This document shows, piece by piece, positions 18,701 to 26,434 of a stretch of DNA of 47,326 nucleotides. Position 1 is the first letter of the stretch, and each line of letters starts with the position of its first letter. Source of the DNA: Pseudomonas sp. S37 (lineage in GTDB: Bacteria; Pseudomonadota; Gammaproteobacteria; Pseudomonadales; Pseudomonadaceae); NCBI RefSeq assembly GCF_016658545.1, contig NZ_JACVZC010000037.1, positions 1 through 47,326 on the forward strand, read 5' to 3'. A program made the position numbers and the translations under genes. The notes beneath the pieces were generated by a model. The model searched no databases and was not told where the DNA came from. It was given only the letters and a program-made list of their open reading frames with translations.

Positions 18701-21606
18701 AGAGCCATAGCAAAAGCAAGAGCAACATGGCCTGGTTCTCCATGAAGGGCAAAGGCAACACCGACGAAACCCTGCGCCAGAGCGAACTGCTTGCACAGGG
18801 GCAAACGGTGATCCAGGCGGTCGATGGCCTGAAGATCGACATCAGGCAGATCGACCAGCAGTCCGTCAGCCAGACCATCGACGCCATGGTCAAGGCTGAA
18901 CCGCAACTGGCCTGGCTGAAACAGGCCGAGCAGCGGGGGGATGTGGACTGGCGGCAGGTGAAAGAGCTTCACGATTCCTACAAGTACAGCAACTCTGGCA
19001 TGGGCCAGGCGGCGATGCTGGCGGTGATCATCATCATCACCGTAGTGACTGCAGGGGGTGCCAGTGCCCTGGCAGGTGGCGCCGCCGGCGCGACCGCGGG
19101 CTCGGGTACTGCCATGGCGGCAGCGACCACCACCCAGGCCCTGGCGGCAGGTGCCAGCTACACAGCTGCCGGCTGGGGCAACATGATGGCCACCGCAGCG
19201 TTGACCTCGATGGCCAGCACCGGGGCGGTCAGCGTCATCAACAACAAGGGCAACCTGGGCATTGCACTGAAGGACACCTTTGGCAGCGATAGCCTGAAAA
19301 ACGCCAGCATCGGCGCCTTGACTGCAGGCCTGGTGAACTACGCCGACAGCACCTGGTTCCAGGGTGCCAGCCCGGCCAATGGCGGCGGTGCGCAAGTCAC
19401 CACTGCCGGGCCGGTACAGAACCCGGGCTACAGCAAAGAGTGGCTGAGCTGGCAGAAGGCGCAGGATGCGGTGGCCCGCAGCACCACCCATGCCGTGATC
19501 AAAAGCGGCGTCTCCACTGCCATCAACGGTGGCAGCCTGAAAGATAACCTTGGGGCCGCGCTGGTGTCCGAAGGCTTTGACCTGGCAGCCGCTGTCGGCA
19601 ACAAGAACCTTGGCGATTTTGCCGAATACATGGACCTGAGCCCAGGCTCGGCTGAAAAGGTCTTCCTGCATGCCATGCTCGGGGGCGCACTGTCGGCAGC
19701 GCGCGGTGGCGACTTCAAAACCGGTGCCATCGCCGCTGCTGCTGCAGAAGGGCTGACGGCCTCGGCCACCGACAACCTTGGCCGCTACCTGGATAGCCGC
19801 TTCATCACCGATGACCAGTTCCGGGTCGCCACGGCCCAGATCATTGGCATTGCCGGCGGTGCGCTGGTTGATGGCGACCCGGACGATGCCGCCTGGGTGG
19901 CGGGCAACGTCGAGCGCTACAATGAGCAACTGCACCCCACTGCGGTCGATCTGATCAAGAAGGCCGCGCCGCAATATGCGGCGGACACCTACATCTCTGA
20001 AGCAGAGGCCGAGAGGCGCCTGGCGCTGGGCGCGGTCTATTACACCGACGAGAAGTGGAACGCGGCGTTGACCGGGCAGGGTTACGCCCCGGACGACACG
20101 ACACTTGCCTACCTGGGCGCTGCATTGGCACCCATCGCTGGCCATTACGCGCCGCAGAACACCTCCGATGTGCCGACTACCCAGGCGGACCGGGTGTACA
20201 CCGGGCCTGAAACCGCCGAACTGCTCACCCGCTTTGGCGACACAAACCCGGCGAGCTACGCCGACACCTCGATCAACTCGATCAACTTCCAGGGCGCCTA
20301 TACCGGTGATCTGACCTACGACTACTACCGCTTCTACGACAGGAATATCGCGGTTTCCTACGACTTGGGTAACACCGTAAGCGGTGGGCTATCCGGTACC
20401 GCTCAGGGCGTAGGCGCTGCCATTTCCGGTGTGGCAAGCTCCATCTGGTCGCTGCTGAGCAACCCTGTGCAAAGCAGCGAGCAACTGGTCACCGCTGGCA
20501 TGTCGGTGACCAGGGATCCGCTCGCCGCCGCCTGGGACAGCCTGGCACCGGGCCAGGCGCAGGAAGCGCTGGCAACGGTCTACCAGATGCAGGGCGACAA
20601 CGAGGCCGCTGCTGCTATCCGTAACCAGGCCAACACCGAGTTCGGGCTGAACTTCATCCCGGTCGAACGGGCGGCTGCGTTGGCTAGGCTTGGCACCGTG
20701 GCGAAGACTGCGGACGAGCTGTACATCGAACGCCTGCTCACTGAAAAAGGCCCTTGCTGCTTCGCCGCGGGTACCAAGGTTTCAACGCCCAACGGCGACC
20801 GCACCATCGAGTCGCTGAAGGTTGGTGACGTGGTCTGGAGCAAGCCCGAAAAAGGCGGCAAACCGTTCGCCGCGAAGATCCTGGCGACCCACCAGCGCAG
20901 CGACCAGCCGATCTACCGCCTGAAACTGAAGAACCTGCGCGCCGACGGCACCGCCAAGGGCGAGACCTTGCTGGTTACCCCAAGCCACCCGTTCTATGTG
21001 CCGGCCAAGCGCGACTTCGTTCCGGTGATCGATCTGCAGCCCGGCGATTTGCTGCAGTCGCTGGCGGACGGCGACTCCGAGGGTACTTCGTCGCAGGTGG
21101 AGTCGCTGCAGCTGTACCTGCCGGTGGGCAAGACGTATAACCTGACGGTGGATGTGGGCCACACGTTCTACGTGGGTGAGCTGAAGACGTGGGTGCACAA
21201 CACTGGGCCTTGTGATTTGCCTGAGTGGCCTGCTGATGTAAAAGCAGGTGCCAACAGTGCTGAAACAGGTGGCACAGCACAGGTTGCTGTTGACTCGCCG
21301 CCAGGAAGCTTTTCGATTTCGGATTGGACAGGCTACCCAGCAGGTGTCCCTGCACCGGACGGGCCTTTCAGGTTACTGGAAGGCGCGGAGTACAATGCCG
21401 CCAGAGATGCCGCCAACAAGGCCAACCGCACTATTCGGCGTGAGCAGGGGTTAATAGGACAACCGGTAGACGTGCACGAAATCAACCCCGTGAAATTTGG
21501 TGGAAGCCCGACCGACGCTGGCAACAAACTCGTCCTGCCGCGCGACGTCCATCGAAAACAGGTGACGCCGTGGTGGAACCAATTGCAGAAAGATCTGGGG
21601 AATTAG
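12742..21606 (+). CDS. TpsA exoprotein / CdiA-like polymorphic toxin (filamentous haemagglutinin family)
   Basis: Secreted 2954-residue two-partner effector delivered to neighbouring cells. GAGG at about 12727 supports the start. Residues 1-48: extended signal peptide. About 49-290: TPS secretion domain with VANPYGVTCNGCGFINTPR near residue 155. About 300-1500: degenerate filamentous-haemagglutinin repeats of the 'LDN..G.I.' type forming a beta-helix. About 1700-2080: second repeat block ('AGGDL.L.AG.DI'). About 2085-2190: hydrophobic Ala/Gly-rich DUF637-like stretch. About 2670-2823: HINT autoprocessing domain, from CCFAAGTKVSTPNGDRTIE through TPSHPFYV to GHTFYVGELKTWVHNTG. 2824-2954: toxin tip with HEINPVKFGGSP and NKLVLPRDVHRK, an HNH/EndoVII-like nuclease pattern (His about 2912). 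The frame is intact over 8.9 kb. Nuclease activity is inferred from motif and SUKH partner. Confidence 0.92.
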   Translation: MDVNQLDLLARQPSAALAERASFLGMPKRLLALLLANVMFWQPIWAQAEGIVASGTTNTAVGQAGNGVPVINIAAPNGAGLSHNQYQQYNVDSKGVILNNSTSAIQATQLGGNILGNSQLGGRAASTILNEVTGANPSQLKGYTEVAGQAARVIVANPYGVTCNGCGFINTPRVTLSTGKPVLDANGKLEHFAVDGGSINVEGQGLDASTVDQFDLITRSAKINADIHAKQLNVIAGANDVNADTLATSARDGNAADKPQLAIDSSALGGMYANAIKLVGTEQGVGVKTAGNMAASGGDIQIDANGHLNMAQASAQGALNVNAPSVEMTGKVYAGKATVHTPGTLSNQQSLAVRERVEINAGKVVNASTLAAGIETDNSRNLTGDVTISAPQVANSGYIEASRAININAAKTLDNQGVVQGAEVSLASGQVTNRGAAARLVGEQALFVASPAIVNLAGVIRFGTGQAVSLQLASLDNREGLIQVAGGSLAIEAGTLDNGSGQIDANSLAINADTISNRSGLLSARAADAQITARHALDNTSGTVQAQNKLSVEGADISNQSGRLLAVAGNLELDTTGLDNRNGSVLGANVKLTAAGARVDNRGGTIVGDRLDVSAGMLDNRNQGLLAAGAQGLALRFGPSATQAQLLNSTGQVQSDGALLLTGVWLDNSGGTLLGQQVRVDARRLVNDSKGAVASNGGAVTLNVTDVLSNMTGVIDAGSHAVTLGGTADVDNRGGSIRGNQLGLQANSLRNGQHGQLVAGSGGLSYTGTRLDNSGGTLLSSGLTRLDLGNGTVSNVGGTVQGGTVHITAGSLDNSADASKAGSLSSLLDSLTLNIDTLTSNAGKLFAKTALLFTGNTLSNTDGSELSGDSVTLAAANLINRGGLIESNTTLDVQGGSLDNTSGRLRALGTGSATNSTSTFGLAGSLINQSGRIEIGSTDFVLKADTLNNRAGSIEHAGSGLLTLDFNRVNGAGGSISALGNGDWHFGAVDGLGVVQLNNALTYTSDSLALLAGDRLASGSGLTLNLRNLDNGGDLLSDGDLVLNLTGDLNNSGRLWAQNLLAIQASNARQNGGQIGAGTDTRLALSGTLDNLGYLTARQNLRIDAAQIANRGTLGAQGDVSLNASQAVSNGADALLFSGGTLALRTASFDNLYGDVYSRGDLSVANLDGSSAQRFSNLSGTVESEGAITLNAVFVENAKAEFELGQRIVNGSLNWQCGQHCGGHDSFKRGVISIDQTLLETATQDSPSARLVAGKDLTLQADQVQNRYSLLAANGNLNITANDLLNQGASERTGQNSIKIGTPARIATGYWDQMEFIDVPAFNAAVAAGNFDLARFELLKSRSADSRFVEQSNYTVWTDSPQPKYAATLQAGGAVNLNVARTVQNGSLHANNTAEILTGSLGEDQTGIKVGGIDITLNKQASDASQADVAALQPVQRVAADGSVQAGFTPVDYSGIPFVAVDPTAGATFQLPKGDYGLFIRNPDPTSSYLIETNPNLTDLSQFLGSDYILDRLDINADSNWRRLGDGLYEQRLIRDAVLAQTGQRFLADGLASDYDQYRYLMDNALASKDALNLSLGVTLNAEQVSALTHDIVWMENRVVDGQKVLVPVLYLAQADSRSVRGNSLIQGRDLTLIAGGDLVNVGTLRASNNLSVNSGASIYQGGLVDAGNNLQMIAQDSIRNAMAGEIRGRQVSLAAVKGDILNDRTAIQVRDGAGMRTLTDTGSSITARENLAINAGRDITSYGAISAGGDLALMAGNDINLLARTDSSEQHELFDGGHKSVITTQVKNLAATVTAGGNLALDAGRDINVLASQAKAGNDLSLVAGQDINVSSAGDVYNVATQSKDGKKRISEANDRTNQLASELTAGHDVTVQAGRDTTLVASKITAGNEAYLYSGNALSLLAAQNSTHTLYDMKEKGNFGAKKAQRDEVTQTTHIGSEIRTTGNLTLVSNGDQLYQVAKLDSGNDLTLQSGGAIAFEGVKDLHDESHSKSKSNMAWFSMKGKGNTDETLRQSELLAQGQTVIQAVDGLKIDIRQIDQQSVSQTIDAMVKAEPQLAWLKQAEQRGDVDWRQVKELHDSYKYSNSGMGQAAMLAVIIIITVVTAGGASALAGGAAGATAGSGTAMAAATTTQALAAGASYTAAGWGNMMATAALTSMASTGAVSVINNKGNLGIALKDTFGSDSLKNASIGALTAGLVNYADSTWFQGASPANGGGAQVTTAGPVQNPGYSKEWLSWQKAQDAVARSTTHAVIKSGVSTAINGGSLKDNLGAALVSEGFDLAAAVGNKNLGDFAEYMDLSPGSAEKVFLHAMLGGALSAARGGDFKTGAIAAAAAEGLTASATDNLGRYLDSRFITDDQFRVATAQIIGIAGGALVDGDPDDAAWVAGNVERYNEQLHPTAVDLIKKAAPQYAADTYISEAEAERRLALGAVYYTDEKWNAALTGQGYAPDDTTLAYLGAALAPIAGHYAPQNTSDVPTTQADRVYTGPETAELLTRFGDTNPASYADTSINSINFQGAYTGDLTYDYYRFYDRNIAVSYDLGNTVSGGLSGTAQGVGAAISGVASSIWSLLSNPVQSSEQLVTAGMSVTRDPLAAAWDSLAPGQAQEALATVYQMQGDNEAAAAIRNQANTEFGLNFIPVERAAALARLGTVAKTADELYIERLLTEKGPCCFAAGTKVSTPNGDRTIESLKVGDVVWSKPEKGGKPFAAKILATHQRSDQPIYRLKLKNLRADGTAKGETLLVTPSHPFYVPAKRDFVPVIDLQPGDLLQSLADGDSEGTSSQVESLQLYLPVGKTYNLTVDVGHTFYVGELKTWVHNTGPCDLPEWPADVKAGANSAETGGTAQVAVDSPPGSFSISDWTGYPAGVPAPDGPFRLLEGAEYNAARDAANKANRTIRREQGLIGQPVDVHEINPVKFGGSPTDAGNKLVLPRDVHRKQVTPWWNQLQKDLGN

Positions 21607-21608
21607 CG

Positions 21609-21998
21609 ATGGTATACGATCTGACAGAAGGACAGCTCAACGGACCCGCTGACAAAGCAACTGTTGATGGTTTGTCTACGAATTTGGGCGTCGCACTTCC
21701 CAAGGATTACGTTGAATTCCTCAAAGCCCACAACGGCGGCGAAGGTTTCATTGGTGATAACTACATTATCTTTTGGCAAGCCGAAGAGCTGGCCGACTTC
21801 AATCGCGAATACGAAGTCGCCACTTATGCCCCGGGCATTCTTCTGTTTGCGTCTGATGGTGGGGGGGAAGGGTTTGGTTTCGATACCGAAGATGCGGCCA
21901 TGCCTATCGTACGTATTCCTTTCATAGGGATGGACCGAGATTATGCCACTCCGATCGCGCGCGATCTCCCCGACCTTTTTGCTCGGTTGGCAGATTAA
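21609..21998 (+). CDS. SUKH/SMI1-KNR4 immunity protein
   Basis: Cytoplasmic immunity protein of 129 residues for the preceding toxin tip. It shows the SUKH-domain pattern: ALPKDYVEFLKAHNGGEGF near the N-terminus, NYIIFWQAEELADFNREYEV, then LFASDGGGEGFGFDT. The start at 21609 lies two bases after the toxin stop, with GGGGA at about 21597 as ribosome site, so toxin and immunity are co-translated. SUKH proteins are known partners of HNH-type nuclease toxins, which supports the toxin assignment. The next small frame begins directly at its stop. Confidence 0.88.
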   Translation: MVYDLTEGQLNGPADKATVDGLSTNLGVALPKDYVEFLKAHNGGEGFIGDNYIIFWQAEELADFNREYEVATYAPGILLFASDGGGEGFGFDTEDAAMPIVRIPFIGMDRDYATPIARDLPDLFARLAD

Positions 21999-22172
21999 AT
22001 GGCTGACAGTCCTCGGTACTCGCGCCCCAAAGGCATGGAGCTGTTCGAAATCAAGCCCATTATTCTCGGGGGGGATCCAGTCAGTCCGGAGAACAAAGTC
22101 TGGTTGACCAGGCAGCAGCACTTTGAAGCTGTGCGTTACTGGAACCGGATCATTCGCGAACTGCGTAAATAA
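21999..22172 (+). pseudogene. orphan toxin-tip fragment (57 residues)
   Basis: This short frame starts ATG immediately after the SUKH stop (TAA-ATG) and ends TAA at 22170-22172. Its product contains LFEIKPIILGGDPVSPENK and LTRQQHFEAVRYWNR, which aligns with the end of the main toxin (HEINPVKFGGSPTDAGNK, HRKQVTPWWNQ). Only the last third of the nuclease fold is present, and the first motif His is Phe. I read it as the tail of a displaced older toxin cassette, like orphan cdiA-CT modules. It has no HINT or linker of its own. A short functional protein cannot be excluded. Confidence 0.7.
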
Positions 22173-22196
22173 CGCCCCGAAGAAAGGAACTGGGTA

Positions 22197-22646
22197 GTGC
22201 ATGGCATACTGCTAGATCATGCGAAACAGAATTTTATTTTCTACGTGGCTCAGGGTCTGGATCAGTCAATCAGGTCTGATGTACACCAGCTTGTGAGTGA
22301 GCTTGCTGCGTCAAGGGTATGGAGCATTGCGCCGCCAACCCGGGTTGACGAGATAGATGAGAATGGCTTGGAGGTAGTAGGAGGGATGCTGGAGATTTAC
22401 TCAGCTCTGCCACCGGAAAAACTGCCTCATGGTGTCGACTTCAAGAATCTGGAGGACGTGGAAGCGTTGATCGGTGCGGTAAGGGAATTATCTGGAAAAG
22501 GAGGTATTTCCTTTGAATTTCGACTGGGCGCTACTTATGTGGGCAGCATTGAAGATGGTGTCATTGATCGAGTTCTTCAGGAAGGCTTGCTTGTGCCGTG
22601 GAGGAATTGCCTCAGCGGGAAAAAGACAGGAATCAACCATAATTAG
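22197..22646 (+). CDS. probable orphan immunity protein (unknown family)
   Basis: 149-residue soluble protein, GTG start with AAGGAA about nine bases upstream. I do not recognise the family. It has no signal peptide or membrane segment and is acidic, with MLEIYSALPPEKLPHGVDF and GGISFEFRLGATYVGSIEDG. It follows the orphan toxin tail by 24 bases in the same direction, exactly where the matching immunity gene would stand. Its base composition is more AT-rich than the tpsA body, as is common for exchanged toxin/immunity cassettes. The immunity role is inferred from position only. Confidence 0.6.
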   Translation: MHGILLDHAKQNFIFYVAQGLDQSIRSDVHQLVSELAASRVWSIAPPTRVDEIDENGLEVVGGMLEIYSALPPEKLPHGVDFKNLEDVEALIGAVRELSGKGGISFEFRLGATYVGSIEDGVIDRVLQEGLLVPWRNCLSGKKTGINHN

Positions 22647-22783
22647 TCTTCCAGAATTGAATGAGTTGCTGTTGCTACACTGCTTGCATGCAATCGGTAT
22701 TCAGTTGAGTTTTGACAAAAAGGCTTACGATTTGTCGCTTTCGGTTTCAGGCTCGCAACCCGCGCGATACCGGGTTTTCGGCT

Positions 22784-22810
22784 AACCAGCAGCTGGATTC
22801 GCTGCTGGTT
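22784..22810. terminator. bidirectional hairpin
   Basis: AACCAGCAGC and GCTGCTGGTT form a perfect 10-bp stem with a seven-base loop between two convergent genes. No T-run flanks it. The 140 bases before it hold no gene. Confidence 0.6.
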
Positions 22811-22832
22811 GCATGCCCGGCCTTCGTTGCGG

Positions 22833-25352
22833 CTAGAATGTGCCCCTCAGGGTCAGCATGTAATTGCGTGGGTCACCATAGAAATTGCCGTTCGCTGCGC
22901 TTGATACGGTCTGGTAGTACTTCTTGTCGAACAGGTTGTTGGCGTTCAGCGACACGGTCCAGTGATCGTCCACGCGGTACTTCAGCAGTGCATTCCATAC
23001 CGCATAGCCACTTTGCTTGTAGTCGAACGGGATTTTCTGCTGCACAACGTTGCCATTGCCATCCACCCGCACTGTTTCACCACTCACATACGTGGCGCTT
23101 TGCATATCAGCGCCACCGCCCACGGTCCAGTCCGAGAACTCCCCTGGTAACTGGTAAGTCGTCCATACCTTGAATTGATGCTTGGGCGTGATCGTGTTCA
23201 GCCCTTTGTTGGTGTTCTCGTTCTTGTTGTAGTTGTACACATAGCTGGTCATCAGGTTCCAGCCTTCAAGGATTTCGCCCGTGGCTTCAAGCTCGATGCC
23301 CTTGCTGATCACCTCACCCTGGTTCAACCAGCAGCAGCTGCCCCCATACAGTGTGTCTTTGGACTCGTAGGTGGTGTCGCGTATCGCGCCGTTCTTGCGC
23401 TTGGTGTAGAAAACGGCAAGGCTGGTATTCAGGCGGCCATCGAGCAGTTCACCCTTGATGCCCACTTCGGAGGTATGGCCGACCAGCGGCTCCAGCACCT
23501 GGTTACTGTTTTCCGGCCCGAACAGGTAGCTTTGCTGGGGCTTGAAGATTTTCGAATAGCTGCCATACAGCGACCATTGCTGATCAAGGTCGTAGATTGC
23601 GCCAAAGTAAGGCACGAAGCGCGTAGGCTCACGCATGTCGATGTTGCTTTGCACCACCCCAGCGTTGGTATAGATCTGCTGGAAGTGGTAACGGGCCGCC
23701 CGGCCACCCAGTATGACTTTCAGCGGGTCAGTCACTTGCAGGGTCAGGCGCCCGTACATCCCGTACTGTTCCTGCGTGTTGGGGCTGTAGTCACGCGGGG
23801 TCTCCAGCGAAATCGTGGTGGGCTTCCAGTACCCCGGGTCGTAGATGTCGATGGGCACGCCGGTGCCGGTGAACGCCCCCGCACCCTGCCAGCGGCTGGT
23901 GACACGCTGGTAGTCGCTACCCACCACAAACTGATGCTCGCGACCAAAGGCATCGAAACTGCCGGACAAGTTGCTGTCGATCAGATCCTGGCTGGTTGAG
24001 TAAACGTTATAGCTGGCACGCCACACAGGCCCGCTCATCGTCACTGGGTTGACGGCATTGCCCGACACTGCGGCCAGTGCCTTGCCCGCATCGCGGGTGT
24101 TGGTATACGAGACGTTCAGCTTCCAGTCGTTGTCGAAGTAATGGTCGACCTTGGTAAAGATCTCCTGAGAGATATTGTCCATGTACGACCAGTTCTGCCC
24201 AAAGTTGGTATGCCGTGGCAGCCCGATATCTGCACCGTTGCTGTAACGCGGCAGGCCCAGCGATGAGTTGGAGTGGGTGCTTTCGTACATGCCGCCCAGG
24301 GTGAAAATGGTCTGCGGCCCCAGGTCTACTTCGAATACCCCGTAGATTGTAGGTTTCTGAGTGGCCAGGCGGTCCGTGAAGTACTGGCGGTCGTTGTAGG
24401 CTGTCACCACGCGGCCACGTACGTTGCCACTTTCGGTCAGTGGGCCGGTCACGTCGATTTGCGAGCGATAATTGTCCCAGGAGCCGGCGGCGGCCTCGAA
24501 CTTCAACTGAAAGTCTGACAGCGGGCGCTTGCGCACCAGGTTGATTACACCGCCCGGGTCGCCCACGCCGCCAAACAACGCCCCCGAACCACGCAATACC
24601 TCTACATGGTCGAATTCGACAAGGTTGTACAGCCGGCGCGAGTAGAAGCTGGTGGCCACCGACGACAACGCCATGGGCGCGGCGCCGTCGATCTGGATGC
24701 TGTCGATGTTGAAACCGCGCGAGTAGAACTCGTAGGTGTCGCTGGTGGTTTTCTGCACCGTCACCCCAGGGGCCATCTTCAGCGCATCCTGCAGGCTGGT
24801 AACGCTGCGGTCTTCGATAAGCTGGCTGGACAGCACCGACACCGACTGGGGCGTGTAGCGCAGGCTGGTCGGGGTCTTGGAACCCACGCTCACCGCCCCC
24901 GAGGTGTACGACCCGGTGTTCTCGGTCATCTCGCCCATGCCCTGGCCGCTGACCAGCGTGCTGCCCAGCTCCAGCGCCGTGCCACCGGTGGTGGTGGCTA
25001 CCGGGTCCAGCATCCAGTTGCCGTTGGCCGCCTGGCTTGCCCCCAGGCCCGAGCCCAGCAGCAGCAGGTTCAGGCCCTGTTCCACGGTGTAACCGCCGTG
25101 CAGGGCGGTTGCATACTTGCCACGCACCAGCGCAGGGTCAAACGACAAATTGATCGAAGCCGCCTGTGCGAACGCATTAAGCGATTGCTCCAGCGTGCTT
25201 GCGGGCAGGTCGTAATGACGTACTGCGTTCTGTTCGGCGTGTACTGAGCAAATCGGCAACGCGACGCAGGTAGCGCCGGCAAGCAACGCGCCACGCAGCG
25301 CAATCGCAAGGCGGGTTTTGGGTACAGGGCGGGGTGAGAACGCAGATGACAT
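22833..25352 (-). CDS. TonB-dependent siderophore receptor with STN signalling domain (FpvA/FecA type)
   Basis: 839-residue outer-membrane receptor that both imports a ferric siderophore and signals to the FecR-like anti-sigma factor encoded upstream. Signal peptide about 1-39 (VHAEQ). STN domain about 45-125, with YDLPASTLEQSLNAFAQAA and LHGGYTVEQGLNLLL. Plug about 150-290, with YEFYSRGFNIDSIQIDG and VLRGSGALFGGVGDPGGVIN. Barrel to the C-terminal NYMLTLRGTF. GGAG ten bases before ATG at 25352 supports the start. It is third in the sigma-FecR-receptor set; the 98-base gap after FecR likely holds the promoter used by the ECF sigma. All domains look intact. Confidence 0.93.
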   Translation of the reverse strand: MSSAFSPRPVPKTRLAIALRGALLAGATCVALPICSVHAEQNAVRHYDLPASTLEQSLNAFAQAASINLSFDPALVRGKYATALHGGYTVEQGLNLLLLGSGLGASQAANGNWMLDPVATTTGGTALELGSTLVSGQGMGEMTENTGSYTSGAVSVGSKTPTSLRYTPQSVSVLSSQLIEDRSVTSLQDALKMAPGVTVQKTTSDTYEFYSRGFNIDSIQIDGAAPMALSSVATSFYSRRLYNLVEFDHVEVLRGSGALFGGVGDPGGVINLVRKRPLSDFQLKFEAAAGSWDNYRSQIDVTGPLTESGNVRGRVVTAYNDRQYFTDRLATQKPTIYGVFEVDLGPQTIFTLGGMYESTHSNSSLGLPRYSNGADIGLPRHTNFGQNWSYMDNISQEIFTKVDHYFDNDWKLNVSYTNTRDAGKALAAVSGNAVNPVTMSGPVWRASYNVYSTSQDLIDSNLSGSFDAFGREHQFVVGSDYQRVTSRWQGAGAFTGTGVPIDIYDPGYWKPTTISLETPRDYSPNTQEQYGMYGRLTLQVTDPLKVILGGRAARYHFQQIYTNAGVVQSNIDMREPTRFVPYFGAIYDLDQQWSLYGSYSKIFKPQQSYLFGPENSNQVLEPLVGHTSEVGIKGELLDGRLNTSLAVFYTKRKNGAIRDTTYESKDTLYGGSCCWLNQGEVISKGIELEATGEILEGWNLMTSYVYNYNKNENTNKGLNTITPKHQFKVWTTYQLPGEFSDWTVGGGADMQSATYVSGETVRVDGNGNVVQQKIPFDYKQSGYAVWNALLKYRVDDHWTVSLNANNLFDKKYYQTVSSAANGNFYGDPRNYMLTLRGTF

Positions 25353-25450
25353 GTAGATCGAGCTCCATTCGTTGGCAGGGTCTTTTCCCTGTTAGCCGAA
25401 GTGCTCGGAAAAACCCGCAGCGTGAAACGCGTTTTTCTTGCAGAAAATGC

Positions 25451-26434
25451 TCAACGCGCGACAACGCGACGCCACAGCCTGGTCACGCGCTCGACCTTCA
25501 CCGGCATCGAGCCCGCCAGTGCATCCAGGGCCAGGTCGATATTATCGAGCTGGAACACCCCGGAAACCTTCAGCCCGGCCACCTCTGGCGCACAGCCCAA
25601 CCAGCCCCGCTGATAGCGCGCCAGTTCGCTGACCAGCGCCTGCATCGACAGGCTGCGAGCCACCAGTTGGCCCCGCGTCCAGGCACTGGCATCCATTTCG
25701 CCAGCTGGTAGTTTCACGCAGCTCCCAGCGCTGATCGCATACTGCTCACCTGCCGAAACCACTTGCTGCTGCGTGGCGAGATGGATGGCCACTTTGCTGT
25801 GCTCGACGGCAAGCCGCGTAGTGGAAGCATCCTGGCGCACTGCGAAAGCAGTCCCCAGCGCCTGTAGCCGCGCTTGGGCGGTGTGCACCCAGAAGCTGCG
25901 CCGGCCGTTGGGCGCGCCGTCGTCAGGGCCCGTGTCGATGAAGATCTCGCCCTGCAACAGCTTGATCAGCCGCTGGCTGTTGCTGAACACCACATCGACG
26001 GCGCTGTTGGTATTGAGCTGCAACCGGGTGCCGTCGGCGAGCATCACCTTTCGCCGCTGGCCGACGGCGGTGCTGTAGTCCGCGCCCCAGCGCCTGACCG
26101 TGTCCTGGCCGTGCCAGCCCGTCGCGCCAATGATCAGGCCGGCACCTAACACCTGAAGCAGCCGCCTGCGGCCCACCTGCCGATGCTGCATGCGCTCCAG
26201 CGTGTCGTGGGCGACGCCCCCGGGCACGCCCGACAGGTTGGCGAGGTTGCTGAGCGTTGATTCATTGCTCTGCAGCGCCTGCCAGGCCGCTTCATGCAAC
26301 GGATGCAGCTTGCGCCAATGCAGACAACCCTGCATCGCCTGCGCGTCGGCGTAGCCGGAATGCAGGCGCACCATCCACATGATCGCCTCGTCGAGCACGT
26401 CGTCCGGCAAGTCGGGGCGGGCTGCACTGGTCAT
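25451..26434 (-). CDS. FecR-family anti-sigma factor / sigma regulator
   Basis: Inner-membrane protein of 327 residues relaying the siderophore signal from the receptor's STN domain to the ECF sigma factor. N-terminal cytoplasmic domain about 10-80 (DUF4880-like: AIMWMVRLHSGYADA, WRKLHPLHEAAWQAL), one membrane segment about 92-108 (LQVLGAGLIIGATGW), and a periplasmic FecR domain about 120-220 (GQRRKVMLADGTRLQLNTNS, GEIFIDTG, ALGTAFAVRQ). The start codon overlaps the sigma stop (ATGA), so translation is coupled and stoichiometry kept. Confidence 0.92.
   Translation of the reverse strand: MTSAARPDLPDDVLDEAIMWMVRLHSGYADAQAMQGCLHWRKLHPLHEAAWQALQSNESTLSNLANLSGVPGGVAHDTLERMQHRQVGRRRLLQVLGAGLIIGATGWHGQDTVRRWGADYSTAVGQRRKVMLADGTRLQLNTNSAVDVVFSNSQRLIKLLQGEIFIDTGPDDGAPNGRRSFWVHTAQARLQALGTAFAVRQDASTTRLAVEHSKVAIHLATQQQVVSAGEQYAISAGSCVKLPAGEMDASAWTRGQLVARSLSMQALVSELARYQRGWLGCAPEVAGLKVSGVFQLDNIDLALDALAGSMPVKVERVTRLWRRVVAR

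Noticed and set aside
15760..20145. A 1461-residue open frame antisense to the TpsA gene, and a 763-residue one at 12718-15009
   Set aside because: These are shadows of a high-GC gene with strong codon bias; the plus-strand TpsA frame explains the sequence fully and the antisense products show no domain.
20750..21215. The HINT region as a true intein
   Set aside because: There is no C-extein homologous to a host protein; it precedes a toxin tip, as in polymorphic toxins, so it acts as a release domain.
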